This document shows, piece after piece, positions 24,519 through 34,040 of a DNA stretch of 64,000 nucleotides. The stretch is from Kordia zhangzhouensis (GTDB lineage: Bacteria; Bacteroidota; Bacteroidia; Flavobacteriales; Flavobacteriaceae): NCBI RefSeq assembly GCF_001005305.1, contig NZ_LBMH01000003.1, positions 310,001 to 374,000 of the forward strand, written 5' to 3'. The position numbers and the translations under genes are program-made. Below the pieces are notes generated by a model. It saw nothing but the letters and a program-made list of their open reading frames with translations, was not told the DNA's origin and ran no database searches. Every line of letters starts with the position of its first letter. Within the stretch, counting starts at the first letter, position 1.

Positions 24519-24587
24519 GGAAGTCGACAGTATTTTTTCCCTGTTTTTTTAGTATTTTTGAGTATCTAGAAAAATTCAATAGACTAC

Positions 24588-25976
24588 ATGAATACAATTA
24601 AATCATATGTAGAAACGCATAAAAACCGTTTCATAGATGAACTCATCGAACTTTTAAAAATTCCCTCAATCAGTGCTGATCCAGCTTACACACAAGATGT
24701 TATAGATACTTCTACTGCCATAAAGAATAGCCTAGAAAAAGCTGGTTGTGACCACGTAGAAATTTGTGAAACACCTGGTTATCCTATTGTGTATGGACAT
24801 AAACATATCTCTGATCATCTTCCTACTGTCTTGGTATATGGGCATTATGACGTTCAACCACCTGATCCATTGGACCTTTGGGAAAGCGGTCCTTTTGAAC
24901 CCATTATTAAAAAAACTGAAATCCATCCAGAAGGTGCTATTTTCGCCCGAGGAGCATGTGACGATAAAGGACAAATGTACATGCACGTAAAGGCATTGGA
25001 GTTAATGAATGCTACTGGACAACTACCTTGTAACGTTAAGTTCATGATTGAAGGAGAAGAAGAAGTAGGCTCTGAAAGCTTAGCCTGGTTTGTAGAACGT
25101 AATCAAGAAAAACTAGCGAACGATGTCATTTTAATTTCTGACACAGGGATGATTAGTAATACACAACCATCTATAACCACTGGTTTACGAGGATTGAGCT
25201 ATGTTGAAGTGGAAGTTACAGGTCCTAATCGTGATTTACATTCAGGATTATATGGAGGTGCTGTAGCAAATCCAATTAATATTTTAACAAAAATGATTGC
25301 ATCTTTACACGATGAAAACAATCGCATAACCATTCCGGGATTTTATGACAAAGTGGAAGAACTATCTACTGAAGAACGTGCCGAAATGGCGAAAGCCCCT
25401 TTTTCATTAGAAGAATATAAAAGAGCTCTTGATATTGATGCTGTTTATGGAGAAGCTGGTTACTCAACCAATGAACGAAACTCTATTCGCCCTACATTAG
25501 ATGTAAATGGAATTTGGGGAGGATATACAGGTGAAGGTGCCAAAACTGTAATTGCTAGTAAGGCATACGCTAAAATTTCAATGCGTTTAGTCCCTAATCA
25601 AAATTGGAAAGAAATCACAGAATTATTTAAAAATCATTTTGAAAGTATTGCTCCTGCTGGTGTAAAAGTAAAAGTAAAACCGCATCATGGCGGACAAGGT
25701 TATGTAACTCCTATTGATAATATTGGTTACCAAGCCGCCAGCAAAGCATATGAAGATACCTTTGGCGTTACTCCTATTCCACAACGTTCAGGAGGAAGTA
25801 TTCCTATCGTAGCATTGTTTGAAAAAGAACTCAAAAGTAAAACTATTTTAATGGGATTCGGATTGAATAGTGATGCTATTCATTCACCAAATGAGCATTT
25901 TGGAATTTTCAACTATCTCAAGGGTATTGAAACAATTCCACTATTCTACAAATATTTTACAGAACTTTCCAAATAA
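24588..25976 (+). CDS. M20 family dipeptidase
   Basis: A 462-residue cytoplasmic zinc peptidase of the carnosinase/DUG1-like M20 group. Metal-site motifs are visible: 'VYGHYDVQPPDPLDLWE' (first His and Asp), 'RGACDDKGQMYMH' (bridging Asp), 'MIEGEEEVGSESL' (catalytic Glu pair), 'ISDTGM', and a late His in 'DAIHSPNEHFGIFNYLKG'. The dimerisation lid is around residues 195-330. It probably cleaves dipeptides from peptide uptake or protein turnover. Length is normal; single gene with its own terminator. Confidence 0.93.
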   Translation: MNTIKSYVETHKNRFIDELIELLKIPSISADPAYTQDVIDTSTAIKNSLEKAGCDHVEICETPGYPIVYGHKHISDHLPTVLVYGHYDVQPPDPLDLWESGPFEPIIKKTEIHPEGAIFARGACDDKGQMYMHVKALELMNATGQLPCNVKFMIEGEEEVGSESLAWFVERNQEKLANDVILISDTGMISNTQPSITTGLRGLSYVEVEVTGPNRDLHSGLYGGAVANPINILTKMIASLHDENNRITIPGFYDKVEELSTEERAEMAKAPFSLEEYKRALDIDAVYGEAGYSTNERNSIRPTLDVNGIWGGYTGEGAKTVIASKAYAKISMRLVPNQNWKEITELFKNHFESIAPAGVKVKVKPHHGGQGYVTPIDNIGYQAASKAYEDTFGVTPIPQRSGGSIPIVALFEKELKSKTILMGFGLNSDAIHSPNEHFGIFNYLKGIETIPLFYKYFTELSK

Positions 25977-25986
25977 TATTTTTTAG

Positions 25987-26009
25987 AATCCGCTACGGCG
26001 GATTTTTTT
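25987..26009 (+). terminator. Terminator of the dipeptidase gene
   Basis: A 7-bp stem AATCCGC/GCGGATT with TACG loop, followed by seven T. Confidence 0.85.
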
Positions 26010-26107
26010 ATGACATACATATAAAACCCTATATAGCGCGGTTCATTTTAAGTTATTTAAAAAAATCCTCTTTTAAGCTTGAAGAAATTTAAAATCATAA
26101 AAATCAC

Positions 26108-26151
26108 TTCTACACTTGTAGAATACAAAATTTAATTCTACATTTGTAGAG
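26108..26151. promoter_or_regulatory. Tandem BlaI-type operators of the first blaI-blaR1 unit
   Basis: Two dyads, TTCTACA-CT-TGTAGAA (26108-26123) and TTCTACA-TT-TGTAGAG (26136-26151), 28 bp centre to centre. TACA/TGTA half-sites are the known core of BlaI/MecI operators. They lie 105-148 bp before the blaI start, so the repressor likely controls its own operon. Confidence 0.8.
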
Positions 26152-26255
26152 TAATATTACATTTCGCATAGTGTAATCAGTAAACAAATTTTTGTTGTTG
26201 TCGACCAATAATGATGCGTTTATATGATTCATACGAAGCACAAATCATCTAACAA

Positions 26256-26627
26256 ATGAAATTATCTAAAACAGAAGAACAGTTAATGCAACACTTATGG
26301 AAACTTGAAAAAGCTTTCATGAAAGATCTTTTGGAACAATATGAAGATCCTAAACCTGCAACAACTACGATTGCCACTTTGTTAAAACGCATGACTGATA
26401 AAGGCTATGTAGGATACAAAACACATGGAAAATCGAGAGAATACTATCCGCTCATCCGAAAAGCAGATTATTTTTCGAAACACTTGAACGGACTAATCAA
26501 GAACTTTTTTAACGATTCAGCTTCTCAATTTGCTTCCTTTTTTACAAAAGAAACAAACTTATCTGAGGCAGAATTAAAAGAACTTCGCTCAATAATCGAC
26601 CAACAAATAGAAAGTAATAAAAAATGA
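26256..26627 (+). CDS. blaI: BlaI/MecI/CopY family transcriptional repressor
   Basis: A 123-residue winged-helix repressor ('KTEEQLMQHLWKLEKAFMKD', 'ATTTIATLLKRMTDKGYVGY', 'HGKSREYYPLI'). The C-terminal helices mediate dimerisation and in related systems are cut by the partner protease. The stop codon overlaps the blaR1 start (ATGA), so the two are translationally coupled. Expected binding sites are the TTCTACA-N2-TGTAGAA dyads upstream. No beta-lactamase gene is nearby, so the trigger is probably not limited to beta-lactams. A paralogue is at 47924. Confidence 0.9.
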   Translation: MKLSKTEEQLMQHLWKLEKAFMKDLLEQYEDPKPATTTIATLLKRMTDKGYVGYKTHGKSREYYPLIRKADYFSKHLNGLIKNFFNDSASQFASFFTKETNLSEAELKELRSIIDQQIESNKK

Positions 26628-28780
26628 TTTCCTATATCATAAAGTCTGGATTGTGTTTAGCAATTGTTTGGATGATATATAAACTCTTGTTAGAACGAGA
26701 GCGTATGTATCAGTTTAATCGTTATTATTTATTATTCGGTTTGTGTTTCTCTTTAACGGTTCCTTTGATGACTATTACCTCATATGAAACTGTTTCTGTA
26801 GTAGAAAAAAATCCAATAGCCGTAACACCTATTGTACAATCAGTATCCACAACAGACACTCCAGAAATTACTGCCAGTTTTCACTGGACATTTTGGCTAG
26901 CTGTTATATATGGTATAGGCGGTATCTTATTAACGTCTCGATTTGTAACCAATTTGTTTCAAATTTTTCATAAAATAACCAAAAACATAAAGGTTTTATA
27001 CAATGAAGCCTCATTGGTATTATTGAAAGAGCACGTATTGCCACATTCTTTCTTGCATTATATTTTTCTTGACGAAAAAGCGCATCAAGAGCAGCAAATT
27101 GCAGAAGAATTATACACACACGAATTGGCACATGTAAGACAAAAACATACGTTAGATATTATATGTATTGAACTGATTCAAATACTATTTTGGTTCAATC
27201 CTTTGGTGATTTTTTATAAAAAAGCCATGCAACTCAATCACGAATTTCTTGCAGATGAAGCGGTATTAAAGTCCAACCCACAACAAGTTTGGCACTACCA
27301 GCAACTCCTATTAGAAAAAGTGAATGGTAATCGTCATTTTCGATTGGCGAGTAATTTTAATTTTTCAGTAACAAAAAAGAGACTACAAATGATGACAAAA
27401 CATACATCTCGTGAACGCGCCTGGTTTTTTGCCTCGCTAACACTTCCTGTTTTTATAAGTGCCTTCTTTTTATTTAGCACAAAGATAATTGCACAAAAAG
27501 ACAATGATTTTCAAAAGATATCTAAAGAAAGTACAGTAACACAAGATTCAAAGGCAACTTTTTATGAACACACTACATTCATCGTTGAAGATGAAAATGG
27601 CACAAAACTGACCAAAACCTATGATGAACTTTCAAGCGAACAACAAACAACGTTATTGCCTCTTTCTAAGAAAACAATAGCAACTCCTCCTTCCAAAAAA
27701 CTATTGAACGAGTGGAAAAATAGAGCGCAGTTTGCAATTTGGATTGATGGAAAATCTGTAAATAATACAATGATTGACCAACATACAATTGTACATTATA
27801 CAAGTAGTTTTGTGCATAAAAATGCCCGAAGTAAAAAGTTTCCGCAATCCTATCAAGTTCAATTATACACACAAACAGGCTTTGATACGTTACAAAAAGA
27901 GCTTGCAAACCCTTTACACAAAGGAACCATTATTCATATCAATAAAAAAACTTCAAAAAAGAGTCCTGTCGTAATCAAAAAGAAGAGTCAAAAAAACAAA
28001 AGTGACATTGTGATTATGATTAATAAAAGTGGAAAGTATCTCGTGAATTATGAACATATAGGGGATTTCACTAAACTCGATTCGTATATTAAAATAGAAT
28101 TGAAAAAAATTCTACATAAAAGAGCTCGTAGAGCTACTATTATATTTGAAAGCAATCAAAAATCTTTAGTTGACGACGTTCGCAAACTTTTGAACACACA
28201 CAAAATTTATGAAATTTATACGATAGACGCTGCTAATGTTCCTCCGCCTCCACCACCTCCTCCAGCTCCTAAAAAAACAACAGCAGAAAGAGATTCAGTT
28301 TTTCCTTCCAATGAGAAAGCTGTAGAGATTATGCAAAAAATCACCAAAGGCGAATCATTAAAAACCATGATGATTAATGGTAAAAAATATACCTATGTGA
28401 TAAAAAAAGGGAGAAAATTTATTTTTAATGAAGATAGCAGATTAGTTGATGATGAAGGTAACTTACTCCCACCTCCGCCTCCACCAGCTCCTAAACCAGA
28501 AAAACCTCAAATTAAAGAGATTAGAGTTCCAACTCCGAAGAAATCAGAAAACAACAAAAAGGATTTTCCAAAAGTAGAAAAAGAAGCCAATAATTCGGAA
28601 AACTGGAAAGAGGTAACCTATTTTTTAAATCCTAAACAACAAACAGGAAGTTTTGTTGCAGAAGGAGAAGCCTATTATTATGCAATTAATGCCAAAACTA
28701 TAACTGTTTACAATAGATATGGGCAAAAATTGAATTCTAAAGATGAGAAGTTTCAAAAAGCACTATCGAAGCTTTTATAA
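26624..28780 (+). CDS. blaR1: BlaR1-type M56 membrane metallopeptidase with proline-rich periplasmic tail
   Basis: A 718-residue inner-membrane sensor protease. The N-terminal third has hydrophobic helices and the zinc motif 'LYTHELAHVRQKH' (HExxH-type HELAH, about residue 168) with 'NHEFLADEAVLK'. A further helix at about 270-290 ends the M56 part. The remaining 430 residues are outside the membrane and unlike the penicillin-binding sensor of BlaR1: they hold Lys-rich segments and two proline tracts ('PPPPPPPPAPKK' near 540 and 'PPPPPPAPKPEKP' near 620). It probably senses an envelope signal and cleaves the BlaI partner. Ligand unknown. Confidence 0.87.
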   Translation: MISYIIKSGLCLAIVWMIYKLLLERERMYQFNRYYLLFGLCFSLTVPLMTITSYETVSVVEKNPIAVTPIVQSVSTTDTPEITASFHWTFWLAVIYGIGGILLTSRFVTNLFQIFHKITKNIKVLYNEASLVLLKEHVLPHSFLHYIFLDEKAHQEQQIAEELYTHELAHVRQKHTLDIICIELIQILFWFNPLVIFYKKAMQLNHEFLADEAVLKSNPQQVWHYQQLLLEKVNGNRHFRLASNFNFSVTKKRLQMMTKHTSRERAWFFASLTLPVFISAFFLFSTKIIAQKDNDFQKISKESTVTQDSKATFYEHTTFIVEDENGTKLTKTYDELSSEQQTTLLPLSKKTIATPPSKKLLNEWKNRAQFAIWIDGKSVNNTMIDQHTIVHYTSSFVHKNARSKKFPQSYQVQLYTQTGFDTLQKELANPLHKGTIIHINKKTSKKSPVVIKKKSQKNKSDIVIMINKSGKYLVNYEHIGDFTKLDSYIKIELKKILHKRARRATIIFESNQKSLVDDVRKLLNTHKIYEIYTIDAANVPPPPPPPPAPKKTTAERDSVFPSNEKAVEIMQKITKGESLKTMMINGKKYTYVIKKGRKFIFNEDSRLVDDEGNLLPPPPPPAPKPEKPQIKEIRVPTPKKSENNKKDFPKVEKEANNSENWKEVTYFLNPKQQTGSFVAEGEAYYYAINAKTITVYNRYGQKLNSKDEKFQKALSKLL

Positions 28781-28809
28781 GAGTTAAATCACATTATAAT
28801 CATTACAGA

Positions 28810-28844
28810 AAGCGACTGATTTTGAGAAATTAAGTCGCTTTTTT
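28810..28844 (+). terminator. Terminator of blaI-blaR1 unit 1
   Basis: An 8-bp stem AAGCGACT/AGTCGCTT is followed by a T run; more pairing is possible inside. Confidence 0.8.
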
Positions 28845-28902
28845 ATATAACATTTCTATCTATTTTACGTTCTTATACATATCATCAATCAAAAATCATT
28901 TT

Positions 28903-30003
28903 ATGTTAAAACATTTTTTTCTCGTATGTTCGGGTGTCGACCTTACCCTTATTCGTGATTGTAGCGATGGAGAGCAGACAAAATATGTAGGAATTGGAGC
29001 AACTGTTTTTTTTACAGCTTTAATGGCTTTTATTGCCAGCGCATATGCTTTGTATACGGTTTTTGACAATCCTTATGCAGCTATTGGTTTTGGACTTATC
29101 TGGGGATTATTAATTTTTAACCTTGATCGTTTTATTGTTTCCACTCTCCGTAAAAAAAATGATAAATTTGCAGAGCTTTTACAAGCTACACCTCGAATTA
29201 TTTTAGCAATAATCATTGCCATCGTTATTTCCAAACCTTTAGAATTAAAAATATTTGAGAAAGAAATTGATCAAGTATTGTTAGAACAAAAAAACGAATT
29301 GACTCTTGCAAATAAAGCGCAAATCGCAGAACAATTTACTCCAGAAATTAAACAATTGCATGAAGAAATCCGTTTGTTAAAAGATGAAATTGTCACTAAA
29401 GAAAAAGAGGTCAATGACTTGTATGAAACCTATATTGCAGAAGCCGAAGGCCGTAAAGGAACTGAAATTGTAGGGAAAGGACCTGTATATAAAGAGAAAC
29501 GAGAAAAACACGATACCGCATTACAAGCTCTGCAAACACTACGTACTGAAAATAGCGAAAAAATTGCTCATAAAGAACTTGCTATTTCAGAATTAGCCGC
29601 ACAACAAAAAAATCAAGAAATCAACACACAACCTATCATAGATGGCTTTGATGGATTGATGGCTCGGGTAAATGCACTTACCAAACTTCCTTGGCTTCCT
29701 TCATTTTTTATATTCCTGTTATTCTTGGCAATTGAAACTTCTCCTATTTTTGCAAAACTCTTTTCTCCTAAAGGAGAATATGATGCCAAGCTACAAGATG
29801 CTGAAGATGCTGTGAAAACATGGGTAGCACAAAAGGTTCATCAACGAAAAACACTTTTGCAAACAGATGTATCCCTTAACAATAAAGTATATAATGATAT
29901 TGCTGAAGAAGAGGAAGCATATAATTATAAGCGTAAAAAAGCTAGAGAGTTAATGCAACTACAAGCAGATTCCTTTTATAATTTACAGAAAAAGCAATTA
30001 TAG
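28903..30003 (+). CDS. DUF4407 domain membrane protein
   Basis: A 366-residue protein matching DUF4407: the N-terminal 'CSGVDLTLIRDCSDGEQTKY', two hydrophobic helices at about 27-75 ending in 'WGLLIFNLDRFIVSTLRK', a third near 92-108, a long charged coiled coil (about 115-245) and a last helix near 265-280 ('FFIFLLFLAIETSPIFAKL'). The family is widespread in Bacteroidota and has no established function. The coiled coil between membrane helices suggests a large periplasmic or cytoplasmic hairpin. It ends one nucleotide before the convergent gene at 30005. Confidence 0.85.
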   Translation: MLKHFFLVCSGVDLTLIRDCSDGEQTKYVGIGATVFFTALMAFIASAYALYTVFDNPYAAIGFGLIWGLLIFNLDRFIVSTLRKKNDKFAELLQATPRIILAIIIAIVISKPLELKIFEKEIDQVLLEQKNELTLANKAQIAEQFTPEIKQLHEEIRLLKDEIVTKEKEVNDLYETYIAEAEGRKGTEIVGKGPVYKEKREKHDTALQALQTLRTENSEKIAHKELAISELAAQQKNQEINTQPIIDGFDGLMARVNALTKLPWLPSFFIFLLFLAIETSPIFAKLFSPKGEYDAKLQDAEDAVKTWVAQKVHQRKTLLQTDVSLNNKVYNDIAEEEEAYNYKRKKARELMQLQADSFYNLQKKQL

Positions 30004-30004
30004 A

Positions 30005-30229
30005 TTAGTTGCTATTTGTCTTTAAATGTCGAATCATTTGTTGTTGGGCTCTAACTTGAGCAAGTTGTAAACTACAAGCAAATTCTTCTTCAGCTATAGC
30101 GCGTCCTAGTACTTTTCCGTTTTTGTATACAATCCACCAGTATTTTTGTTCGTGGATAAATTCAGCCTTGAGGTGATAGCCATCTTCAGTTATGACTTCT
30201 TTAAATTTTTTATTTCCTTTCCATCTCAT
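30005..30229 (-). CDS. Small conserved-looking hypothetical protein
   Basis: A 74-residue protein that I do not recognise. It is basic at the N-terminus ('MRWKGNKKFKEV'), has a beta-rich centre ('EQKYWWIVYKNGKVLGRAI') and a Gln/Arg-rich C-terminal helix. No signal peptide or membrane segment. It is convergent with the DUF4407 gene and codon use looks like its neighbours. Function unknown. Confidence 0.65.
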   Translation of the reverse strand: MRWKGNKKFKEVITEDGYHLKAEFIHEQKYWWIVYKNGKVLGRAIAEEEFACSLQLAQVRAQQQMIRHLKTNSN

Positions 30230-30346
30230 AGGTGAGTAGGTTATTTTCTTAGCGTGAAAAAAGATAAGAAAAATATGTAAGTCTTTACGATCTATATATC
30301 AAAATTGTTCTGAAAACCATCTATTTTGTTACGAATGTAGGGCTAA

Positions 30347-31069
30347 TCATAGTAAGTTTAAACGCTGCATCAATTCTTTTCTGTTGGCTCTACTCACAGG
30401 AATTACGTCCTGTTTGATTAGGACGCTATTGTCTTCAATATCGACAATTTTTGTAGTATTGATAATATAAGAGCGATGTACTTTCAGAAATAAGTGACTT
30501 GGAAGTTTTTCTTCTATTTTTTTAAGTGTAGAGTGTACTACATAGTTTTTATCTTCCGCTTTGATTTTTATATAATCTCCTTTGGCTTCAATGACATAAA
30601 TATCAGGCACATTAATTTTTACCAAACGGCGGTCAATATTTACATATAAGTCATTTCCAATTGCTGCAGTTTCTTCACCCTGACTGATAGCTTCTTCTGC
30701 ATGAGTCCTAGTACCTGTGCTTGTATTTTTTATTCGGGCAACAGCTTTTGCAAAACGTTCTTGGGTAATTGGTTTTACCAAATAATCTACAACACATTCA
30801 TACTCAAAAGCATCAAGGGCAAAATTTTTATCAGATGTTGTTAGGATAATCTGTGGCGGGTTTTTCAGTGTTTGAATAAAATCAAATCCAGAAAATGTAG
30901 GCATGTGAATATCCAAAAAAATCAAATCGACAGTATGATTATTTAGATATTTTATGGCATCAATTGCATTATCAAATTCTTCTACAATAACAATTTTCTC
31001 TACTTTTTTACATAGTTGTTTGGTGATTGCTCTTGCTGCTGCTTCATCGTCTACTATTATACTCTTCAT
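30347..31069 (-). CDS. LytTR-type response regulator
   Basis: A 240-residue cytoplasmic regulator. Residues 1-120 form a receiver: 'IVDDEAAARAIT', the phosphoacceptor Asp in 'DLIFLDIHMPTF' (about residue 54), 'LTTSDKNFALDAF' and 'DYLVKPIT'. Residues about 140-240 form a LytTR DNA-binding domain ('IYVIEAKGDYIKIKAEDKNY', 'LKVHRSYIINTTKIVDIED'). It is the last gene of a unit with a histidine kinase and an Hpt protein (12-nt gap to the latter), so it is the likely output of that phosphorelay. Confidence 0.93.
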   Translation of the reverse strand: MKSIIVDDEAAARAITKQLCKKVEKIVIVEEFDNAIDAIKYLNNHTVDLIFLDIHMPTFSGFDFIQTLKNPPQIILTTSDKNFALDAFEYECVVDYLVKPITQERFAKAVARIKNTSTGTRTHAEEAISQGEETAAIGNDLYVNIDRRLVKINVPDIYVIEAKGDYIKIKAEDKNYVVHSTLKKIEEKLPSHLFLKVHRSYIINTTKIVDIEDNSVLIKQDVIPVSRANRKELMQRLNLL

Positions 31070-31081
31070 AAGTAGGTAGGC

Positions 31082-31405
31082 TTATAAGGTCAATAAAAAT
31101 TCTTCTATGTTTTGCAAAATTTTTAAGAACATTTCGTGTTTTGAGGGGGTTTCACTTTTTAGTTCTTCTTCATACAAAATTGCAAACTCATAACTCTTTT
31201 CGAGCCCCAAAATACTAATTTTATGTTTAATTTTATGTACATGAGCTGCTGAAATTTGATAGTTTTTTTCTTCAATGCTCTCTATGTAAGCTTCTTTTTC
31301 TGTAGGAAACTCTTTTTGTAAGATTGCAATTAAGTGAGCTTCAAATTCTGCATCGCCATCGGAAAGCTCTTTAATGTAGTGTAAATTTGGGATGTCTAGT
31401 TGCAT
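31082..31405 (-). CDS. Histidine phosphotransfer (Hpt) domain protein
   Basis: A 107-residue four-helix phosphotransfer protein. The expected site is the His in 'AAHVHKIKHKISILGLEK' (about residues 54-59), with the H-x-[IL]-K-x-x-x-x-x-[LIV]-G pattern of Hpt domains. It has no kinase or membrane part. It lies 1 nt after the kinase gene and 12 nt before the LytTR regulator, placing it as the middle carrier of a phosphorelay. Confidence 0.85.
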   Translation of the reverse strand: MQLDIPNLHYIKELSDGDAEFEAHLIAILQKEFPTEKEAYIESIEEKNYQISAAHVHKIKHKISILGLEKSYEFAILYEEELKSETPSKHEMFLKILQNIEEFLLTL

Positions 31406-31406
31406 G

Positions 31407-33479
31407 TTATTTTTTTAATTTAAAGAAAAAAGTAGTTCCTTTTCCCTCTTCAGATTCTAGATGAATTTCTCCTTTATACAGTTCTATGATTTTTTTTACG
31501 ATTGATAATCCAATCCCAGTAGATTTTCCTTTTTTGTCTAGTGTTTGAAAAATCTTGAATATTTTATCGTGATACGCTTCTGCGATTCCCACACCGTTAT
31601 CGGACACAGAAAACTTCCAATAATGCTTAAGTTCTCTACATTTTATTTCTATTCTTCCTGCTTCTTTATCAATATAATTGATTGCATTACTAATTAAATT
31701 TTGGAACAGTTGTTTGATACGCGTCTTATCAGCTTTGATAATAGGCAAATCTTTAGAATAAATTAGTTGAATATGCTCTGGCACATATAAAATGGTTTTA
31801 ATTTCATCAAGGACTTCAACAATATCTACTTTTTGTACGTTCAATATATTTTGGTCATTGACGCTAGAATAGCGTAAAATTCCATCAATCAACGCATCCA
31901 TTTGTTCTAATTTATTATTTAGCTTGTCAAAAGTTTCTATGGCATCATCATCTAACACATGTTCATAATCTTCTTGAAACCATGAAATTAAGGCATTTAT
32001 ACTTCGCAAAGGAGATTTTAGATCGTGTGATACTATATGCGCAAAATCACGCAATTCTTTATTGCTTCGCTTAAGATTTTCCAGTAATTCTTCATTTTCA
32101 CTTTCTGCGGCAATTCTTCTTTCTAAGTTGGAGGCATTCGTCAATTGTATGGATACCAAATTGGCTACATTTCTTAGTAACCGTAAATGTTCTTGGGTGA
32201 AGAAATCCTTTGAAGAGTGTTCTGAATCAATTATACCAACTACTTCTTTGTTGATAATGATAGGAACTGTAATTTCAGAAAGCCGTCTTTTATCATCCAC
32301 TACATATCGTACATCTTTACTAGTATCACGAATGAGCTCAGCCTTTCCTGTTAATGCAACATTACCCACAATACCTTTTCCCAAAGGAATATACAATTTA
32401 TTGACAATTTCCTTTTTAGCGTTTACTTTGGCTCCATATCCCGCAATTTGCTCCAACAATTTCTTTTCCTTGTTAACTAAGTAAACTACGCAATCTTCAA
32501 ACTCTAACTCGTGTGCAATCACATTCGCAATTTCCCAAGCTATATCGTGGATATTCAATTTTCCTATAAAAGAACGTGTTAAATTGTTTAGTGTATTCAA
32601 CATTAAACGTCTTTTGTATTTAGTAGAAATGTCTTCAATAAATGCTAATTGATATTTTACCTCACCTTGTTGATTGCGCACACTAGTTACACTTGTTTTA
32701 GATAAAAAAGAAGTGCCGTCTTTTCGCAAATACCGTTCTTTAAGACTGTAATGATCAATCTCTCTATTAAGCATTTGTGCATACAGTTTTTTAGATTCTT
32801 CATGTGCATCTTCAAACGACAGGCTCTCTACTGATTTTCCTAGAAGTTCTTCCTCTGTATATTTAATAAGTTTTTGAAAAGCATTATTCGTTTTGATTAT
32901 TTTTCGATCTTGTGCTAAAACAATTCCAAAAGTAGAGTTATCCACAATAGCTTCAAGTTGCTCTCTTTGTTCTTCAAAATTTACCTCGTTTTTTTTGGCT
33001 TCTGTAATATCCCTAACAATTCCTTGCGCTGCTATGATTTTTCCTTCTTCATCGTAAATCAGACTAGAATTAATTTGAACCCATTTTACCTCTTTATTTT
33101 TTGTATAGACACGTGCTTCATAATTTGGAAAAGAGCCATCTTCAATAAGTTTTGCGAAGGAATTCATGGCATATTCGAAATCTTCCTTATAGATGATATT
33201 TACAACATTAAATTTTTCTTTTTCAATATCATACCCAAACAATTTAACAGCCGCTTCATTCATTTTGATGACATTACCCATTGTGTCCATTACAATAAAT
33301 GAATCCAAAATATTTTCAAAGAAGATATTATATTCGTTGGTTTTCACCTTCAATGCTTCTCGTACTTCAAGTAATTCGCTAGTACGATTCAGCAGTAGTT
33401 CTTCGGCTTTTTCGCGCGCTCTTTTTTCGTTCTGAAGTGCTAGTTCTAGGGCTTGAATCTTATCTTTCATTGAACGCAA
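31407..33479 (-). CDS. Soluble PAS-PAS-GAF sensor histidine kinase
   Basis: A 690-residue kinase without membrane helices. Order: coiled coil (1-45), PAS (about 48-160, 'ILDSFIVMDTMGNVIKMNEA'), PAS (about 175-285), GAF (about 300-450, 'GIVGNVALTGKAELIRDTSK'), HisKA with the phospho-His in 'FAHIVSHDLKSPLRSINALI', and HATPase_c ('QLFQNLISNAINYIDKEAG', 'FSVSDNGVGIAEAYHDKIF', 'GKSTGIGLSIVKKI'). It lacks a receiver, yet an Hpt gene follows directly, so a separate receiver (probably 33627) would have to bridge them. Its signal is cytoplasmic and unknown. Confidence 0.93.
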   Translation of the reverse strand: MRSMKDKIQALELALQNEKRAREKAEELLLNRTSELLEVREALKVKTNEYNIFFENILDSFIVMDTMGNVIKMNEAAVKLFGYDIEKEKFNVVNIIYKEDFEYAMNSFAKLIEDGSFPNYEARVYTKNKEVKWVQINSSLIYDEEGKIIAAQGIVRDITEAKKNEVNFEEQREQLEAIVDNSTFGIVLAQDRKIIKTNNAFQKLIKYTEEELLGKSVESLSFEDAHEESKKLYAQMLNREIDHYSLKERYLRKDGTSFLSKTSVTSVRNQQGEVKYQLAFIEDISTKYKRRLMLNTLNNLTRSFIGKLNIHDIAWEIANVIAHELEFEDCVVYLVNKEKKLLEQIAGYGAKVNAKKEIVNKLYIPLGKGIVGNVALTGKAELIRDTSKDVRYVVDDKRRLSEITVPIIINKEVVGIIDSEHSSKDFFTQEHLRLLRNVANLVSIQLTNASNLERRIAAESENEELLENLKRSNKELRDFAHIVSHDLKSPLRSINALISWFQEDYEHVLDDDAIETFDKLNNKLEQMDALIDGILRYSSVNDQNILNVQKVDIVEVLDEIKTILYVPEHIQLIYSKDLPIIKADKTRIKQLFQNLISNAINYIDKEAGRIEIKCRELKHYWKFSVSDNGVGIAEAYHDKIFKIFQTLDKKGKSTGIGLSIVKKIIELYKGEIHLESEEGKGTTFFFKLKK

Positions 33480-33626
33480 ATAGGGTTTGTTGGGATTTTG
33501 CGCATGGAATATACTAAATTCTTAATAATTTTCGGTCAATAAACAGAATTAACCGATGAGTTGCTGATTTGCAACCATGTTTAGCGTAAGAAACAAACTA
33601 AGAGTTGTATAATATGAAGTAACTAT

Positions 33627-34040
33627 TTAGAAATTAATCACTTCATTAACCATCCAATAATCTACGACACGTTGTATTTTTTTGATATAATCTTCGTAGC
33701 GGAGTGGCTTGATAATGTAACCTGCAATTCCAAGCTTATAGCTTTCTAGCATATCTTGGTGATTGTTGGAAGTAGTGACAATAATTGCCGGAATGTAACG
33801 CAAATGAGAATCTTCCTTGAGTTCTTTTAAGAATTCAAGTCCATTCATTTTAGGCATATTCAAGTCCAATAGAATAACATCTGGAAGCTCTTCTTTCTTT
33901 TCTAAAATTGCAAGAGCTTCTTCGCCATTTTTAGCTTCCAATATTCGATGCGTAAATCCTAATTTTTTTAAGGATTTCTTGAACTTCATTACCTCAATTT
34001 CATCATCTTCTATGAATAAAAACGAAAGATTTTCTTTCAT
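33627..34040 (-). CDS. Single-domain (CheY/Rcp1-like) response regulator
   Basis: A 137-residue receiver with no output domain: 'LFIEDDEIEVMKFKKSLKKL', the phosphoacceptor Asp in 'DVILLDLNMPKMNGLEFLKE', Thr in 'AIIVTTSNNHQDM', Lys in 'GYIIKPLRYEDYI'. The type matches Rcp1-like regulators that serve PAS/GAF kinases. It lies 147 bp before the kinase gene on the same strand. I infer that it relays phosphate from kinase to Hpt. Confidence 0.92.
   Translation of the reverse strand: MKENLSFLFIEDDEIEVMKFKKSLKKLGFTHRILEAKNGEEALAILEKKEELPDVILLDLNMPKMNGLEFLKELKEDSHLRYIPAIIVTTSNNHQDMLESYKLGIAGYIIKPLRYEDYIKKIQRVVDYWMVNEVINF

Noticed and set aside
24247-24601. ORFs on both strands across tRNA-Leu(UAG)
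   Set aside because: They read through a tRNA and its terminator; typical artefacts.
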